From: Tenacibaculum adriaticum
GTDB taxonomy: Bacteria; Bacteroidota; Bacteroidia; Flavobacteriales; Flavobacteriaceae
Direction of reading: 5' to 3'
DNA length: 64,000 nt
Assembly: GCF_008124875.1 (NCBI RefSeq)
Contig: NZ_VNIA01000002.1
Location: 62,001 to 126,000, forward strand
The translations under genes and the position numbers were made by a program. Of the stretch, positions 8,200 through 16,985 are shown in pieces. The first letter of the stretch is position 1; every line of letters starts with the position of its first letter. Under the pieces are notes generated by a model. It saw nothing but the letters and a program-made list of their open reading frames with translations. It ran no database searches and was not told where the DNA came from.

Positions 8200-9195
8200 A
8201 TGGACAGAAATAAGAAAATAGTAGATAATATATTAAATTTAGTCGGAGAAACGCCCATGGTTAGGCTTCATAAAATTACTAAAGATTTTCCAGGAAACTA
8301 TTATGCAAAAATAGAAGCATTTAATCCAGGGCATTCATCGAAAGACAGAATAGCTTTACATATAGTTGAGAACGCTGAAAAAAAAGGATTATTAAAACCA
8401 GGAGATACCATTGTAGAAACTACTTCAGGAAACACAGGTTTTAGTTTAGCCATGATTAGTTTGGTAAAAGGATACAAGTGTATTTTAGCAGTTAGTGATA
8501 AATCATCTCAAGATAAAATAGATATCTTAAAAACAATGGGAGCAGAGGTTCATGTATGCCCCGCAGATGTTGCAGCAGACGATGCTAGATCTTATTATGA
8601 AACGGCAAAAAGAATTCATAAACAAACCCCTAATTCCATTTATATTAATCAATATTTTAATGAGTTAAATATTGAAGCTCACTATCAAACAACGGGTCCT
8701 GAAATATGGGAACAGACAAATGGGAAGGTAACACATGTTGTCGTGGCGAGTGGTACAGGAGGAACAATTTCTGGAACAGGTAGATTTTTAAAAGAACAAA
8801 ACCCGAATATTCGAGTTCTAGGCGTTGATGCTATCGGTTCTGTAATTAAAAAATATCACGAAACTCGTGAACTTGATGAAACTGAAATTACTCCATATAA
8901 AATAGAAGGTTTAGGTAAAAATCTAATTCCTACATCTACAGATTTTGATGTGGTAGATGTGTACGAAAAAGTATCGGATAAAGACGCGGCTTTTAAAGCT
9001 AGAGATTTGGTAAAAGCAGAAGGTATTTTTGCAGGATATACAAGTGGAGCAGTAGTGCAAGCAACTGAACAATATGCAGCCAAAAACTTCTTTACAGAAG
9101 AGAATAATGTGGTCTTAATTTTTCCAGATCATGGTTCTCGCTATATGAATAAAATTTACTCTGATATCTGGATGAAAGAACAGGGTTTTTTATAA
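8200..9195 (+). CDS. PLP-dependent cysteine synthase / cystathionine beta-synthase-like enzyme
   Basis: 331 residues, fold-type II PLP enzyme. Lys48 in HSSKDR is the Schiff-base lysine; TTSGNTG is the substrate loop and SGTGGTISG binds the PLP phosphate. [38 protein letters not shown] and the C-terminal [10 protein letters not shown] resemble cystathionine beta-synthase cores more than CysK, but the C-terminal CBS pair and haem region are absent. Probable reaction: beta-replacement on (acetyl)serine giving cysteine or cystathionine. A clear paralogue lies at 14326-15306. The glycine at 44 and TT in place of the usual EG before SGNTG set this copy apart, so substrate may differ. Confidence 0.85.
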   Translation: MDRNKKIVDNILNLVGETPMVRLHKITKDFPGNYYAKIEAFNPGHSSKDRIALHIVENAEKKGLLKPGDTIVETTSGNTGFSLAMISLVKGYKCILAVSDKSSQDKIDILKTMGAEVHVCPADVAADDARSYYETAKRIHKQTPNSIYINQYFNELNIEAHYQTTGPEIWEQTNGKVTHVVVASGTGGTISGTGRFLKEQNPNIRVLGVDAIGSVIKKYHETRELDETEITPYKIEGLGKNLIPTSTDFDVVDVYEKVSDKDAAFKARDLVKAEGIFAGYTSGAVVQATEQYAAKNFFTEENNVVLIFPDHGSRYMNKIYSDIWMKEQGFL

Positions 9196-9204
9196 AGACT
9201 ACAT

Positions 9205-9230
9205 TTTAATACTTAATAAAGTATTATTTT
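9205..9230. terminator. Weak bidirectional terminator
   Basis: AATACTT (9208-9214) pairs with AAGTATT (9219-9225) around AATA, with T-rich flanks, between convergent genes. The stem is short and AT-only except for one C-G pair. Confidence 0.4.
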
Positions 9231-9795
9231 AAACAATCTCTAATAGTTTATCTGTATTAATCACTTTGGCAAATTCATCGTTTAAGTTTGCTAAGGTTGT
9301 TTGGTGAATTATCTCTGATGAAAATTTTTCTCCATTTACACCAATTCTATCAAACGTAGCTGTAGCATCAGCTATAAGATAGGTGTCAAATCCGAAATTC
9401 CCTGCCATTCTTGTGGTGGTAGAAACACAATGATTTGTTGTGAGTCCAACAATTACTAGTTTGTTAATTTTTAAATTATCAAGCCTTTCTTTTAAATCCG
9501 TTCCAATAAAAGCGCTGTTTACTTCTTTTTTAATTATGGGTTCACCTTTAATAGGTTTTACTTCTTCTTTGATCTCAAATCCGGGATTCAATTCATGTAA
9601 CTTTGAACTTGGGTTTTGTGAACAATGAACAATGTGAAAAACAGGTAAATTTAATTCTCTCCATTTATGTAAGATTTTTGATGATTTTTCTTCAGCATCT
9701 TTATTATTTCTATTTCCTCCCCAATATTCTTCATCATTAAATCCTTTTTGGATATCAATTAAAATTAAAGCTGTTTTATGATTTCTTAATTTCAT
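9229..9795 (-). CDS. Isochorismatase-family cysteine hydrolase
   Basis: 188 residues, the normal length. Family triad visible: Asp14 in LILIDIQKGF, Lys90 in IIKKEVNSAF and Cys123 in GLTTNHCVSTT, with the conserved DTYLIADAT strand afterwards. Members hydrolyse amides or ethers (nicotinamide, isochorismate, ureides); the substrate cannot be read here, although SAFIGTDL is common among nicotinamidase-like hydrolases. It converges on the cysteine synthase gene and is followed upstream by an unrelated small gene in the same orientation 38 bp away, so they may be cotranscribed. Confidence 0.88.
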   Translation of the reverse strand: MKLRNHKTALILIDIQKGFNDEEYWGGNRNNKDAEEKSSKILHKWRELNLPVFHIVHCSQNPSSKLHELNPGFEIKEEVKPIKGEPIIKKEVNSAFIGTDLKERLDNLKINKLVIVGLTTNHCVSTTTRMAGNFGFDTYLIADATATFDRIGVNGEKFSSEIIHQTTLANLNDEFAKVINTDKLLEIV

Positions 9796-9833
9796 TTAGT
9801 TGTTGTTTGTGTGTTTATTTATATTTCATATAA

Positions 9834-10247
9834 TTAGTTAAAAGGCAATAAATCAGGTTCAAAAAACTCTTTTTTAGCTTCTTCTGAATTAAAGATGTCA
9901 AAACCATAATGATGTTGCATCAATTCTTTAAAGTTTAATTTTAATCGCGGGAACTCATTAACAAACGCTTCAAAAGTTGTGGTAGTTGATTTTTGAATAA
10001 AATGATACACCGCTTTGGTAGCTGCTATGGTTAAAGTTTTATTGTATTTTCCTTCAGCTCCAAGTGATTTTACATACGTTAAAAGCTGATTGTGAATGTT
10101 TTCTTCGGCTTGTTTAACACCGTATTTAGTAATATGAATCCATGCCAAACGCAAATGTGCTTCGTGACTGAAAATTGACGGATCTAACTCACAGTTTTTA
10201 AACTGGGTTTCGAACGCAGTTTCTGTAAGTTCATAATGGTTTTTCAT
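9834..10247 (-). CDS. Conserved hypothetical protein
   Basis: 137 residues, cytoplasmic, all-helical by composition. Striking conserved-looking segments are FSHEAHLRLAWIHITKYG near the N-terminus, which reads like a His-rich helix, and MQHHYGFDIF near the C-terminus. I recognise the FxHxAHLxLAW pattern as recurrent in uncharacterised bacterial proteins but cannot name a family or function. The histidines could bind a metal. It is 38 bp upstream of the isochorismatase-type hydrolase on the same strand. Confidence 0.7.
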   Translation of the reverse strand: MKNHYELTETAFETQFKNCELDPSIFSHEAHLRLAWIHITKYGVKQAEENIHNQLLTYVKSLGAEGKYNKTLTIAATKAVYHFIQKSTTTTFEAFVNEFPRLKLNFKELMQHHYGFDIFNSEEAKKEFFEPDLLPFN

Positions 10248-10393
10248 GTTACTTTTAACTTTTATATAAGTAATAATTACTGTTTTGATTCAAGGATCTT
10301 TATTAAAAAAATCAGAGTAATAAACGAGTATTTAACTTTAATAAATCCAAAAATAAGTATTTTTTAACTTAGTTTATAGTTGTACGGTTATAC

Positions 10394-10750
10394 TTATTTT
10401 ATAGATTTTTTTAGACTTTCTTTTTCAATTTGTTTATCTCCCCATTCTTTAAGGTAACTGATAAATGGAATAAGTTCCTTTCCAACTTCTGTTAATGAAT
10501 ATTCCACTTTAGGCGGTACTTCGTGATATACTTTCCGGTTAATTAAATTGTCTGTTTCCAGTTCTCTTAAGGTTTGTGTCAGCATTTTAGTTGTAATGTC
10601 AGGTAAGGTCCTACCTAATTCTCCATAGCGAAGAATAGTATGTTCGTGTAGATACCATAATATTCTACCTTTATATTTTCCTCCGATACGTTTAAACGCA
10701 TAATCGACTGAGCAAGTAGTAACTGCTGGACATTCTACTTTTTTTTTCAT
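10394..10750 (-). CDS. HxlR-family transcriptional regulator
   Basis: 118 residues, winged helix-turn-helix. Typical features: CSVDYAFKRIGGKYKGRILWYL at the N-terminus (with the conserved Cys13), RYGELGRTLPDITTKMLTQTL as the recognition-helix region and PPKVEYSLTEVGKEL as the wing. HxlR proteins are small dimeric regulators, some sensing electrophiles or redox state through the N-terminal Cys. It is divergent from the SDR gene, with repeated TACATACT half-sites between them, so it probably controls that gene and itself. Short length and start match the family. Confidence 0.92.
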   Translation of the reverse strand: MKKKVECPAVTTCSVDYAFKRIGGKYKGRILWYLHEHTILRYGELGRTLPDITTKMLTQTLRELETDNLINRKVYHEVPPKVEYSLTEVGKELIPFISYLKEWGDKQIEKESLKKSIK

Positions 10751-10784
10751 TTTTATTTTAAAATAAGTTATTGATTATCAGTAT

Positions 10785-10825
10785 TACATACTTTTTAGTA
10801 TGTAGAGTACAAAAAAGTACATACT
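10785..10825. promoter_or_regulatory. Putative HxlR operator: three 8-bp half-sites
   Basis: TACATACT (10785-10792) and its complement AGTATGTA (10797-10804) form a perfect inverted repeat with a TTTT spacer. A third copy TACATACT lies at 10818-10825, so the second and third also face each other across 13 bp. The array sits between the two divergent genes and touches the -33 element of the SDR promoter, as expected for repression. Confidence 0.7.
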
Positions 10826-10855
10826 TGACACAAATATATATATAATTTAGTTTTG
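10825..10855 (+). promoter_or_regulatory. Promoter of the SDR gene
   Basis: TTG at 10825-10827, 20-nt spacer, TAGTTTTG at 10848-10855: full match to TTG-N(17-23)-TAnnTTTG. The last operator half-site overlaps the first base of the -33 element. Confidence 0.7.
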
Positions 10856-10880
10856 TTCTTCATTAAAAAAATAAATAAAC

Positions 10881-11633
10881 ATGGATTTAAAATTAAAAAA
10901 CAAAGTAGCAATAGTTACTGGCTCATCAAAAGGACTTGGTGCAGGAATAGCAAAAGCATTTGCAAATGCAGGAGCAAAAGTGGTAGTGAACTATGCTACA
11001 AATAAAGAAAGTGCAGACATAGTTGTTAATGAGATTACAAAAAAAGGTGGGCTTGCAATAGCTGTTCAAGGGGATGTTTCCAAGTCTGCAGATGTAAAAC
11101 GACTTTTTGAAAAAGCAAAAAGTACGTTTGGTACATTAGATATTTTAGTGAATAATGCAGGAATTTTTCAATTTTCTCCATTAGAAGATGTAACGGAAGA
11201 TAGTTTTCATTGGCATTTTAATACGAATGTTTTGGGTACTGTTTTGACTACCCAAAAAGCAGTTGAAATGTTTGGGAACACTGGCGGAAGTATTATTAAT
11301 ATAAGTTCAATTGTTAGTACAAATGCGGTTCCTGGTTTAATTGAATATAATGCAACAAAAGCAGCTATTGATAGTATTACAAAAACATTAGCGAAAGAAT
11401 TAGGCGAAAGAAAGATACGAGTAAATACAATTGCTCCGGGTGTTACAGAAACTGAAGGTACACATAGGGCTGGTATAATAGGCAGTGATTTTGAAAAACA
11501 AATGGTAGCTGATACACCTTTGGGGCGTTTTGGGCAACCTGAGGATATTGCAAAAGTTGCTGTTTTCCTGGCCTCAAATGATGCAGGTTGGATAACAGGT
11601 GAAAGAATAGCTGTTGCTGGTGGTTTATTATAA
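10881..11633 (+). CDS. SDR-family NAD(P)-dependent oxidoreductase
   Basis: 250 residues, classical short-chain dehydrogenase. TGSSKGLG (13-20) binds the cofactor, NNAG is at 91-94 and the catalytic residues are Ser143, Tyr156 and Lys160 (YNATK). N37 in VVVNYAT suggests NADP preference, as in FabG-like enzymes. WITGERIAVAGG is the usual C-terminal end. The substrate is unknown; with an HxlR repressor next door, an inducible detoxifying or catabolic reductase is plausible. FabG is less likely because it is not in a fatty acid cluster. Terminator follows at once. Confidence 0.92.
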   Translation: MDLKLKNKVAIVTGSSKGLGAGIAKAFANAGAKVVVNYATNKESADIVVNEITKKGGLAIAVQGDVSKSADVKRLFEKAKSTFGTLDILVNNAGIFQFSPLEDVTEDSFHWHFNTNVLGTVLTTQKAVEMFGNTGGSIINISSIVSTNAVPGLIEYNATKAAIDSITKTLAKELGERKIRVNTIAPGVTETEGTHRAGIIGSDFEKQMVADTPLGRFGQPEDIAKVAVFLASNDAGWITGERIAVAGGLL

Positions 11634-11650
11634 ACGTTTAAGAATTTATC

Positions 11651-11684
11651 AAAAAATGCTGCCTGTAAAAGATCAGCATTTTTT
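11651..11684 (+). terminator. Terminator of the SDR gene
   Basis: AAAAAATGCTG (11651-11661) pairs with CAGCATTTTTT (11674-11684) around a 12-nt loop, ending in a T run 18-50 bp after the stop codon. Confidence 0.8.
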
Positions 11685-11792
11685 GTTTCTTAAAAGATAA
11701 AAATAATACGCTTGTGTATGATCATTGCTTGAAAAAGCGTAAGTATTTATCGATAAGAAGTTCAAAAGCAATGAACTATAAACGACTTAAGT

Positions 11793-13058
11793 TTATAGAT
11801 ATAAGGAATAAATCAAAAATTTCTCACGCACCTTTTTAAAAGCTTCCAAATCTTCTTTCCAAGAAGCTTTTATTTCTTTTTCTGAGAAACCTTGTTCAAT
11901 TTGTTCTTGTAGTTTCTTTGTTCCTGCTAATTTGGTGAAAAAGGTATTAAAAAATTCTTTTTTGTTATTCGTTTGATCATAAGCTTTGAGTAACCAAGAT
12001 AAGTTTAGTCTCGATAGATGCTCTGTGTCGGTTAAATCTTTACCATAACATAGTTTGTTTTCATGCTTTGGGTATTTAGCACCTTCATTGGGTTGAGGTG
12101 TAAAGCTAAAATTAGATTTATTTAAAAAGGGTGAACCGTAAATTTGAAATTGTTTATCAGTTCCTCGACCAGCAGAGACATTTGTTCCTTCAAAAAAACA
12201 TAAACTAGGGTAGAGGTTAATAGCTTTGTTGTTAGGTAAATTTGGTGATGGTTTAATCGGTAAACTATATTGATAATCATGTGTGTAACCTTCTAATGGA
12301 ATTACCGTTAAGTCACATTGAATTCCGTTTGTTAACCATTTTTCTCCGTTAATCATTTGTCCGTATTCCCCAATGGTCATTCCATATACTACAGGAACAG
12401 GATGCATACCTACAAAACTTTTATGTTCAGTTTCTAAAACGGGCCCGTCTATATAATGTCCGTTCGGATTTGGGCGGTCTAATACTATTACAGGAACATT
12501 AGCTTCAGCACAAGCTTCCATAACATAGTGTAATGTTGAAATATAGGTGTAAAAACGAGCTCCCACATCTTGAATATCAAAAACAACCACATCTATTCCT
12601 TTAAGTTGTTCTTGAGAAGGTTTTTTGTTTTTTCCGTAAAGTGATACAATTGGTAAATTAGTTTTTTTGTCTAATCCGTCTTTTACTTGCTCACCTGCAT
12701 CAGCTTTTCCTCTGAAACCATGCTCTGGAGCAAAAACTTTCTTAACAACTATTTTATCGTAATTGTGTAAGTAATCTACTAGATGATGTGAAACCAATTC
12801 AGAGCCCATTATATTTGGTGCAACTTCGGCACGTTGTAAAACGTGTAAAACAGAAGTTTGATTGGCTACAATAGCAATATTCTTCCCTTGTAATTTAGAT
12901 AGGTACAAATTAGTTCTGTCTGCACCTGTTTTTAAAGCGGTTTGTTCTTTTTTTACTTTTTTTACAGCTGATTTTGCTTGTTGGGCACAAGAAATCAGCT
13001 GAAAATTCATCCATAAAAACAAGAATAAATATGTACTTTTGGTATTGTATAAAAGCAT
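11793..13058 (-). CDS. DUF1343 / NamZ-type exo-beta-N-acetylmuramidase, lipoprotein
   Basis: 421 residues. The N-terminal signal ends at LISC, suggesting lipidation. The body is the DUF1343 domain throughout: LYLSKLQGKNIAIVANQTSV, VKKVFAPEHGFRGKADAGE, VVFDIQDVGARFYTYIST, VIVLDRPNPNG and EGTNVSAGRGTD are family landmarks. Established knowledge: this family (GH171, NamZ) removes terminal MurNAc from peptidoglycan fragments. Probable role is cell-wall recycling at the envelope. The gene is head-to-head with the permease gene, only 5 bp separating the start codons. Confidence 0.9.
   Translation of the reverse strand: MLLYNTKSTYLFLFLWMNFQLISCAQQAKSAVKKVKKEQTALKTGADRTNLYLSKLQGKNIAIVANQTSVLHVLQRAEVAPNIMGSELVSHHLVDYLHNYDKIVVKKVFAPEHGFRGKADAGEQVKDGLDKKTNLPIVSLYGKNKKPSQEQLKGIDVVVFDIQDVGARFYTYISTLHYVMEACAEANVPVIVLDRPNPNGHYIDGPVLETEHKSFVGMHPVPVVYGMTIGEYGQMINGEKWLTNGIQCDLTVIPLEGYTHDYQYSLPIKPSPNLPNNKAINLYPSLCFFEGTNVSAGRGTDKQFQIYGSPFLNKSNFSFTPQPNEGAKYPKHENKLCYGKDLTDTEHLSRLNLSWLLKAYDQTNNKKEFFNTFFTKLAGTKKLQEQIEQGFSEKEIKASWKEDLEAFKKVREKFLIYSLYL
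13034..13041 (+). promoter_or_regulatory. Promoter element of the permease gene, inside the NamZ reading frame
   Basis: TACTTTTG, a full TAnnTTTG match, lies within the first codons of the divergent NamZ gene. It predicts transcription from about 13048 and supports the TTG start at 13064. Confidence 0.5.
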
Positions 13059-13063
13059 AACTT

Positions 13064-14299
13064 TTGAATTACGAGTTGTTTATCGCCAAACGCATCATTG
13101 CGGGCAAAGAGTATAAAAATAGCATATCATCTCCAATAATAAAAATTGCCATTACAGCAATTGCATTAGGGATTGCCATAATGTTAATAGCAGTGTCTAT
13201 TGGTGCTGGTTTTCAGTATAAAATCCGAGATAAAATGGCGGGTTTTAAAGGGCACATTCAGATAACAAATTACGATAATAATAATTCTGAAGTCTCTACA
13301 GTTCCTATTGATAAAAATCAAGATTTTTATCCTGAATTCTCCAGTGTAAAAGGAATTAAGAAAGTTCAAGTTTTTGCCAATAAAGGAGGGATTATTAGAA
13401 CTGAAAACGATTTTGAAGGTATTGTTTTTAAAGGTGTTTCTTCAGATTATGATTTTACTTTTTTTAATGAGTATTTAAAAGAAGGGCGTATTCCAGATTT
13501 TAGTTTAAAGAGAAATAGAGAGATACTTATTTCTGAATCCATAGCGAATAAATTGCATTTAAAACTAAATGACACTATTTATACATGGTTTGGTGCAGAA
13601 AGTAGTACTATAAAATTTAAAAGTAGAAAACCTGTAGTTGTGGGAATTTACAATACCGGTTTTGAGCAGTTTGATAATACGATGTTAATCGGAGACATTA
13701 GAGAAGTGCAAAGGATAAATGGTTGGAAAGAAAATGAGATTGGCGGATTTGAAATTTTAATTGATGATTTTAATCAACTTCAAGAAAAAGGAAACGAAGT
13801 TTATTCAAATATTGGGGCTACACTAAACAGCACAACTATTGTTGATAATTATCCTGCTATTTTTGAATGGATAAAACTTTTTGACAATAATGTTTGGTTT
13901 ATCATCGCGATAATGATATTAATTGCGGGTATTAATATGATAACTGCTTTGTTAGTTTTAATATTAGAACGAGTACAAATGGTAGGGATTTTAAAAGCTT
14001 TGGGAAGTAGTAACTGGGGAGTAAGAAAAATATTTTTATACAATGCAGCTTATTTAATTTTACAAGGATTATTTTGGGGAAATCTTATAGGTTTGTTATT
14101 GTTATTCATTCAAAAGCATTTTAGTGTAATTGCTTTAAATCCAGAAACCTATTATGTTTCTACTGTTCCAGTAGATATTAGTTTTTGGGCAATTTTATTA
14201 TTGAATTTAGGAACCTTATTATTATGTTTTCTAATGCTAATAATCCCATCAATAATAATTACAAAAATTCACCCATCTAGGTCGATTAGATTTGCTTAA
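13064..14299 (+). CDS. FtsX/LolE-family ABC transporter permease
   Basis: 411 residues, with a TTG start codon. The N-terminus MNYELFIAKRIIAGKE is the usual one for Bacteroidota LolC/E-type permeases, which supports TTG rather than a later ATG. One transmembrane helix at about 27-50, a large periplasmic MacB-like core domain (about 51-270), then three C-terminal helices (about 275-300, 325-347, 370-403) of the FtsX fold. It probably works with an ATPase encoded elsewhere in lipoprotein release or envelope export; no ATPase gene is adjacent. The start lies 5 bp from the start of the divergent NamZ gene. Confidence 0.88.
   Translation: MNYELFIAKRIIAGKEYKNSISSPIIKIAITAIALGIAIMLIAVSIGAGFQYKIRDKMAGFKGHIQITNYDNNNSEVSTVPIDKNQDFYPEFSSVKGIKKVQVFANKGGIIRTENDFEGIVFKGVSSDYDFTFFNEYLKEGRIPDFSLKRNREILISESIANKLHLKLNDTIYTWFGAESSTIKFKSRKPVVVGIYNTGFEQFDNTMLIGDIREVQRINGWKENEIGGFEILIDDFNQLQEKGNEVYSNIGATLNSTTIVDNYPAIFEWIKLFDNNVWFIIAIMILIAGINMITALLVLILERVQMVGILKALGSSNWGVRKIFLYNAAYLILQGLFWGNLIGLLLLFIQKHFSVIALNPETYYVSTVPVDISFWAILLLNLGTLLLCFLMLIIPSIIITKIHPSRSIRFA
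13087..13094 (-). promoter_or_regulatory. Possible NamZ promoter element, inside the permease reading frame
   Basis: Minus-strand TGCGTTTG differs from TAnnTTTG at one position and would give a leader of about 20 nt to the NamZ ATG. Confidence 0.3.
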
Positions 14300-14304
14300 A
14301 TTTG
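14297..14304 (+). promoter_or_regulatory. Promoter (-7 element) of the second cysteine synthase gene
   Basis: TAAATTTG overlaps the last codon of the permease gene. It sits on top of an in-frame TTG at 14302, which therefore cannot be the translation start; the ATG at 14326 fits with a leader of about 15 nt. Confidence 0.6.
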
Positions 14305-14325
14305 CCGCTCAATAGTCTTATTATA

Positions 14326-15306
14326 ATGAAATACGCAAAAAATATATTAGAAACCATTGGTAATACACCTCTTGTAAAAATCAATGAGTTAGCAAAAGAA
14401 ATTCCGGCTTTAGTTTTAGCGAAATACGAAACATTTAATCCAGGTAACTCGGTTAAAGATCGTATGGCATTAAAAATGATTGAAGATGCAGAGGCAGATG
14501 GAAGATTAAAACCAGGAGGAACTATTATTGAAGGAACTTCGGGTAATACAGGAATGGGGTTGGCGTTGGCTGCAATTATTAAAGGATACAAATGTATTTT
14601 TGTAATGGCAGACAAGCAAAGTAAAGAGAAAATAGATATTTTAAAAGCAGTAGGAGCTGAGGTTGTTGTATGTCCTACAGATGTTGAGCCAGAAGATCCT
14701 AGAAGTTATTATTCTGTTTCTAAAAGATTGGGAGAAGAAACACCAAATTCTTGGTATGTAAATCAATATGATAATCCGAGTAATGCAAAAGCTCATTACG
14801 AAAGTACAGGGCCAGAAATTTGGAAGCAAACAGAAGGGAAGATTACTCATTTTGTGGTTGGAGTAGGAACAGGAGGAACCATTTCTGGAGTTGGAAAATA
14901 TTTAAAAGAACAAAATCCGAATGTTAAAGTTTGGGGAATTGACACTTATGGTTCTGTATTTAAAAAATATCATGAAACTGGTGAATTTGATGAGAAAGAA
15001 ATTTATCCATATGTAACTGAGGGTATAGGGGAAGATATTTTACCCAAAAATGTTGATTTTTCAATCATTGATGGTTTTACAAAAGTTACCGATAAAGATG
15101 CAGCTGTGTATACGCAGTTATTAGCCAAAAAAGAGGGAATGTTTTTAGGGAATTCTGCTGGAGCAGCCATGAAAGGTTTGTTACAGTTAAAAGATCATTT
15201 TACTAAAGACGACGTCGTTGTTGTATTATTCCACGATCACGGAAGTCGATACGTTGGTAAAATGTTTAACGATGAATGGATGAAAAAAATGGGATATATA
15301 GAATAA
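14326..15306 (+). CDS. Cysteine synthase / cystathionine beta-synthase-like enzyme (paralogue 2)
   Basis: 326 residues from the ATG. Fold-type II PLP enzyme with the Schiff-base lysine in NSVKDR, EGTSGNTG, and [10 protein letters not shown] for phosphate binding. KGYKCIFVMADKQSKEKIDI, PNSWYVNQY and EGIGEDILP match cystathionine beta-synthase core motifs; there is no haem or CBS domain. Closely related to the gene at 8200-9195 over the whole length, but with the standard EGTSGNTG loop, so this copy is the better candidate for the housekeeping activity. Probable role: cysteine or cystathionine formation from serine derivatives. Own promoter and terminator. Confidence 0.88.
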   Translation: MKYAKNILETIGNTPLVKINELAKEIPALVLAKYETFNPGNSVKDRMALKMIEDAEADGRLKPGGTIIEGTSGNTGMGLALAAIIKGYKCIFVMADKQSKEKIDILKAVGAEVVVCPTDVEPEDPRSYYSVSKRLGEETPNSWYVNQYDNPSNAKAHYESTGPEIWKQTEGKITHFVVGVGTGGTISGVGKYLKEQNPNVKVWGIDTYGSVFKKYHETGEFDEKEIYPYVTEGIGEDILPKNVDFSIIDGFTKVTDKDAAVYTQLLAKKEGMFLGNSAGAAMKGLLQLKDHFTKDDVVVVLFHDHGSRYVGKMFNDEWMKKMGYIE

Positions 15307-15335
15307 AATATTCTACATAATATATTTAAAAATCC

Positions 15336-15361
15336 AAAAGCCACTCCTAGGAGAGGCTTTT
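15336..15361 (+). terminator. Terminator of the second cysteine synthase gene
   Basis: AAAAGCCACTCC pairs with GGAGAGGCTTTT with one A-A mismatch and TA at the tip, 30 bp after the stop codon. Confidence 0.8.
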
Positions 15362-15532
15362 GTTAATCAACTAATTCAAATAATTTACACAATGAAAACA
15401 ATTATTAATCGTTCTCAATTCTATGCAAAATTAATACTATTTGAATTATAAATCTATAATTTTTAAAGATTTTACATTTTATTAACTTTTGAATCCTTTT
15501 TTGTTAACGAATTCGTAATAAAATTGTAATTT

Positions 15533-16408
15533 TTAGCTTGCGTGTTTGTGTGCTTTGTAAGAAGAACGAACTAAAGCGCCACTTTCTACATACATAAAGC
15601 CCATTTCCTTACCAAGCTTTTCATATTTTTCGAATTGAGCAGGTGTAATGAACTCTTTTACCGGTAAATGTTTTTTGGTAGGTTGTAAGTATTGACCAAT
15701 AGTAATAACGTCTAAACCAACGTTACGTAAATCTTTCATGGTTTGAATTACTTCTTCTTCAGATTCACCTAAACCAAGCATTATACCAGATTTTGTTCGC
15801 ATCCCGTTTTCTTTTAAGTATTTTAAAACACCTAAACTACGGTCATATTTTGCTTGGATACGTACTTCTCGAGTTAATCTGCGAACAGTTTCCATATTAT
15901 GGGAAACTACTTCAGGATGCACCTCTATAATTCGATCTATTTGCTTAGTGTTTCCTTGAAAATCAGGAATTAATGTTTCTAAAGTCGTGTTCGGATTTGC
16001 TCTACGAATTGCCTGAACAGTTTCTGACCAAATAATAGAACCTCCATCTTTTAAATCATCACGATCTACAGAAGTAATTACCGCATGTTTAATACTCATT
16101 ATTTTAATAGAGCGAGCCACTTTTTCTGGTTCGTCCCATTCAACGGTTTCTGGTCTTCCTGTTTTTACACCACAAAATCCACATGAGCGCGTACAGATAT
16201 TACCTAAAATCATAAAAGTAGCAGTACCTTCTCCCCAACATTCTCCCATGTTAGGACAACTACCACTTGTACAAATTGTATTAAGCTTGTATTTATCTAC
16301 CAAACCGCGTAGTTCTGTGTATTTTTTACCTACTGGTAATTTTACACGTAGCCATTTAGGTTTTTTTACTCTTTCTTCAGAAGGAATTGTTATAGCTGTA
16401 TTTGACAT
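15533..16408 (-). CDS. lipA: Lipoyl synthase
   Basis: 291 residues, full length. Auxiliary [4Fe-4S] cysteines Cys46, Cys51 and Cys57 ([12 protein letters not shown]) and radical-SAM cysteines Cys72, Cys76 and Cys79 (CTRSCGFC) are all present, as is the C-terminal RSSY whose Ser ligates the auxiliary cluster. Reaction: insertion of two sulphurs into octanoyl groups on lipoyl-carrier proteins of the 2-oxoacid dehydrogenases and glycine cleavage system. No lipB is adjacent. A TAnnTTTG element 20 bp upstream makes the gene independent of its neighbour. Confidence 0.97.
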   Translation of the reverse strand: MSNTAITIPSEERVKKPKWLRVKLPVGKKYTELRGLVDKYKLNTICTSGSCPNMGECWGEGTATFMILGNICTRSCGFCGVKTGRPETVEWDEPEKVARSIKIMSIKHAVITSVDRDDLKDGGSIIWSETVQAIRRANPNTTLETLIPDFQGNTKQIDRIIEVHPEVVSHNMETVRRLTREVRIQAKYDRSLGVLKYLKENGMRTKSGIMLGLGESEEEVIQTMKDLRNVGLDVITIGQYLQPTKKHLPVKEFITPAQFEKYEKLGKEMGFMYVESGALVRSSYKAHKHAS

Positions 16409-16428
16409 TCGAATAGTATTTGAAATGC

Positions 16429-16436
16429 AAATTTAC
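16429..16436 (-). promoter_or_regulatory. lipA promoter (-7 element)
   Basis: Minus-strand TAAATTTG, a full match. Predicted leader about 15 nt. It sits between the stop codon of the upstream gene (16447) and the lipA ATG. Confidence 0.6.
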
Positions 16437-16446
16437 AAAGAAAGTT

Positions 16447-16911
16447 TTAGAGCATCATATCATACTCCTTTGCATATTCAATTGCTTCTAATAAAATTGT
16501 TTCATCAGACTTAAGAACGGAAACAACTCTACCAATCTTGTCTAATTCTTCTTTTTTAGCACTCCAAAAAGTAATTCCGGTTACTTCAACCTTCATTTCA
16601 ATGTTGTCAATTAAATCACTATCGCACATTTTAAATGCACCATAAATAATTCCTAACCAACTTGGTCCACCACCGTGGTATCCTTTTTCCTGTAAAAATT
16701 TAGCTTGAGAATCTTTTTGATAAAGATCATGGTAATCGAAACGGAATTTTTCATTTTCCATTTGTAATTTACCTCGTATTTCAATTGTAGTATCACTTAA
16801 AGCGCTTACTACTTTATCTTCAATGTTTTGAGAGATAATATTTTGAAAAGTTAAAAATAAAGCAAAAATTAAAAGGTATTTTAATTTAATTGTAAATTGA
16901 TTTGTTCGCAT
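16447..16911 (-). CDS. Hypothetical exported protein
   Basis: 154 residues. Residues 1-28 look like a signal peptide (basic start, LKYLLIFALFLTFQ core, cut near IIS-Q). The mature part opens with an acidic and basic mix, then KGYHGGGPSWLGIIYG, a Gly-rich turn that may mark a fold, and ends in alpha-helical IEYAKEYDMML. I do not recognise the family. It lies downstream of the ECF sigma gene in the same orientation with a 74-bp spacer, so co-regulation is possible but not shown. Confidence 0.65.
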   Translation of the reverse strand: MRTNQFTIKLKYLLIFALFLTFQNIISQNIEDKVVSALSDTTIEIRGKLQMENEKFRFDYHDLYQKDSQAKFLQEKGYHGGGPSWLGIIYGAFKMCDSDLIDNIEMKVEVTGITFWSAKKEELDKIGRVVSVLKSDETILLEAIEYAKEYDMML

Positions 16912-16985
16912 TTTTGGTTTCTTTTTTAGGGATTGTAATGACTTTAAATCATTATAAAAAACGTGCGAATGTACAAATAAATCTA

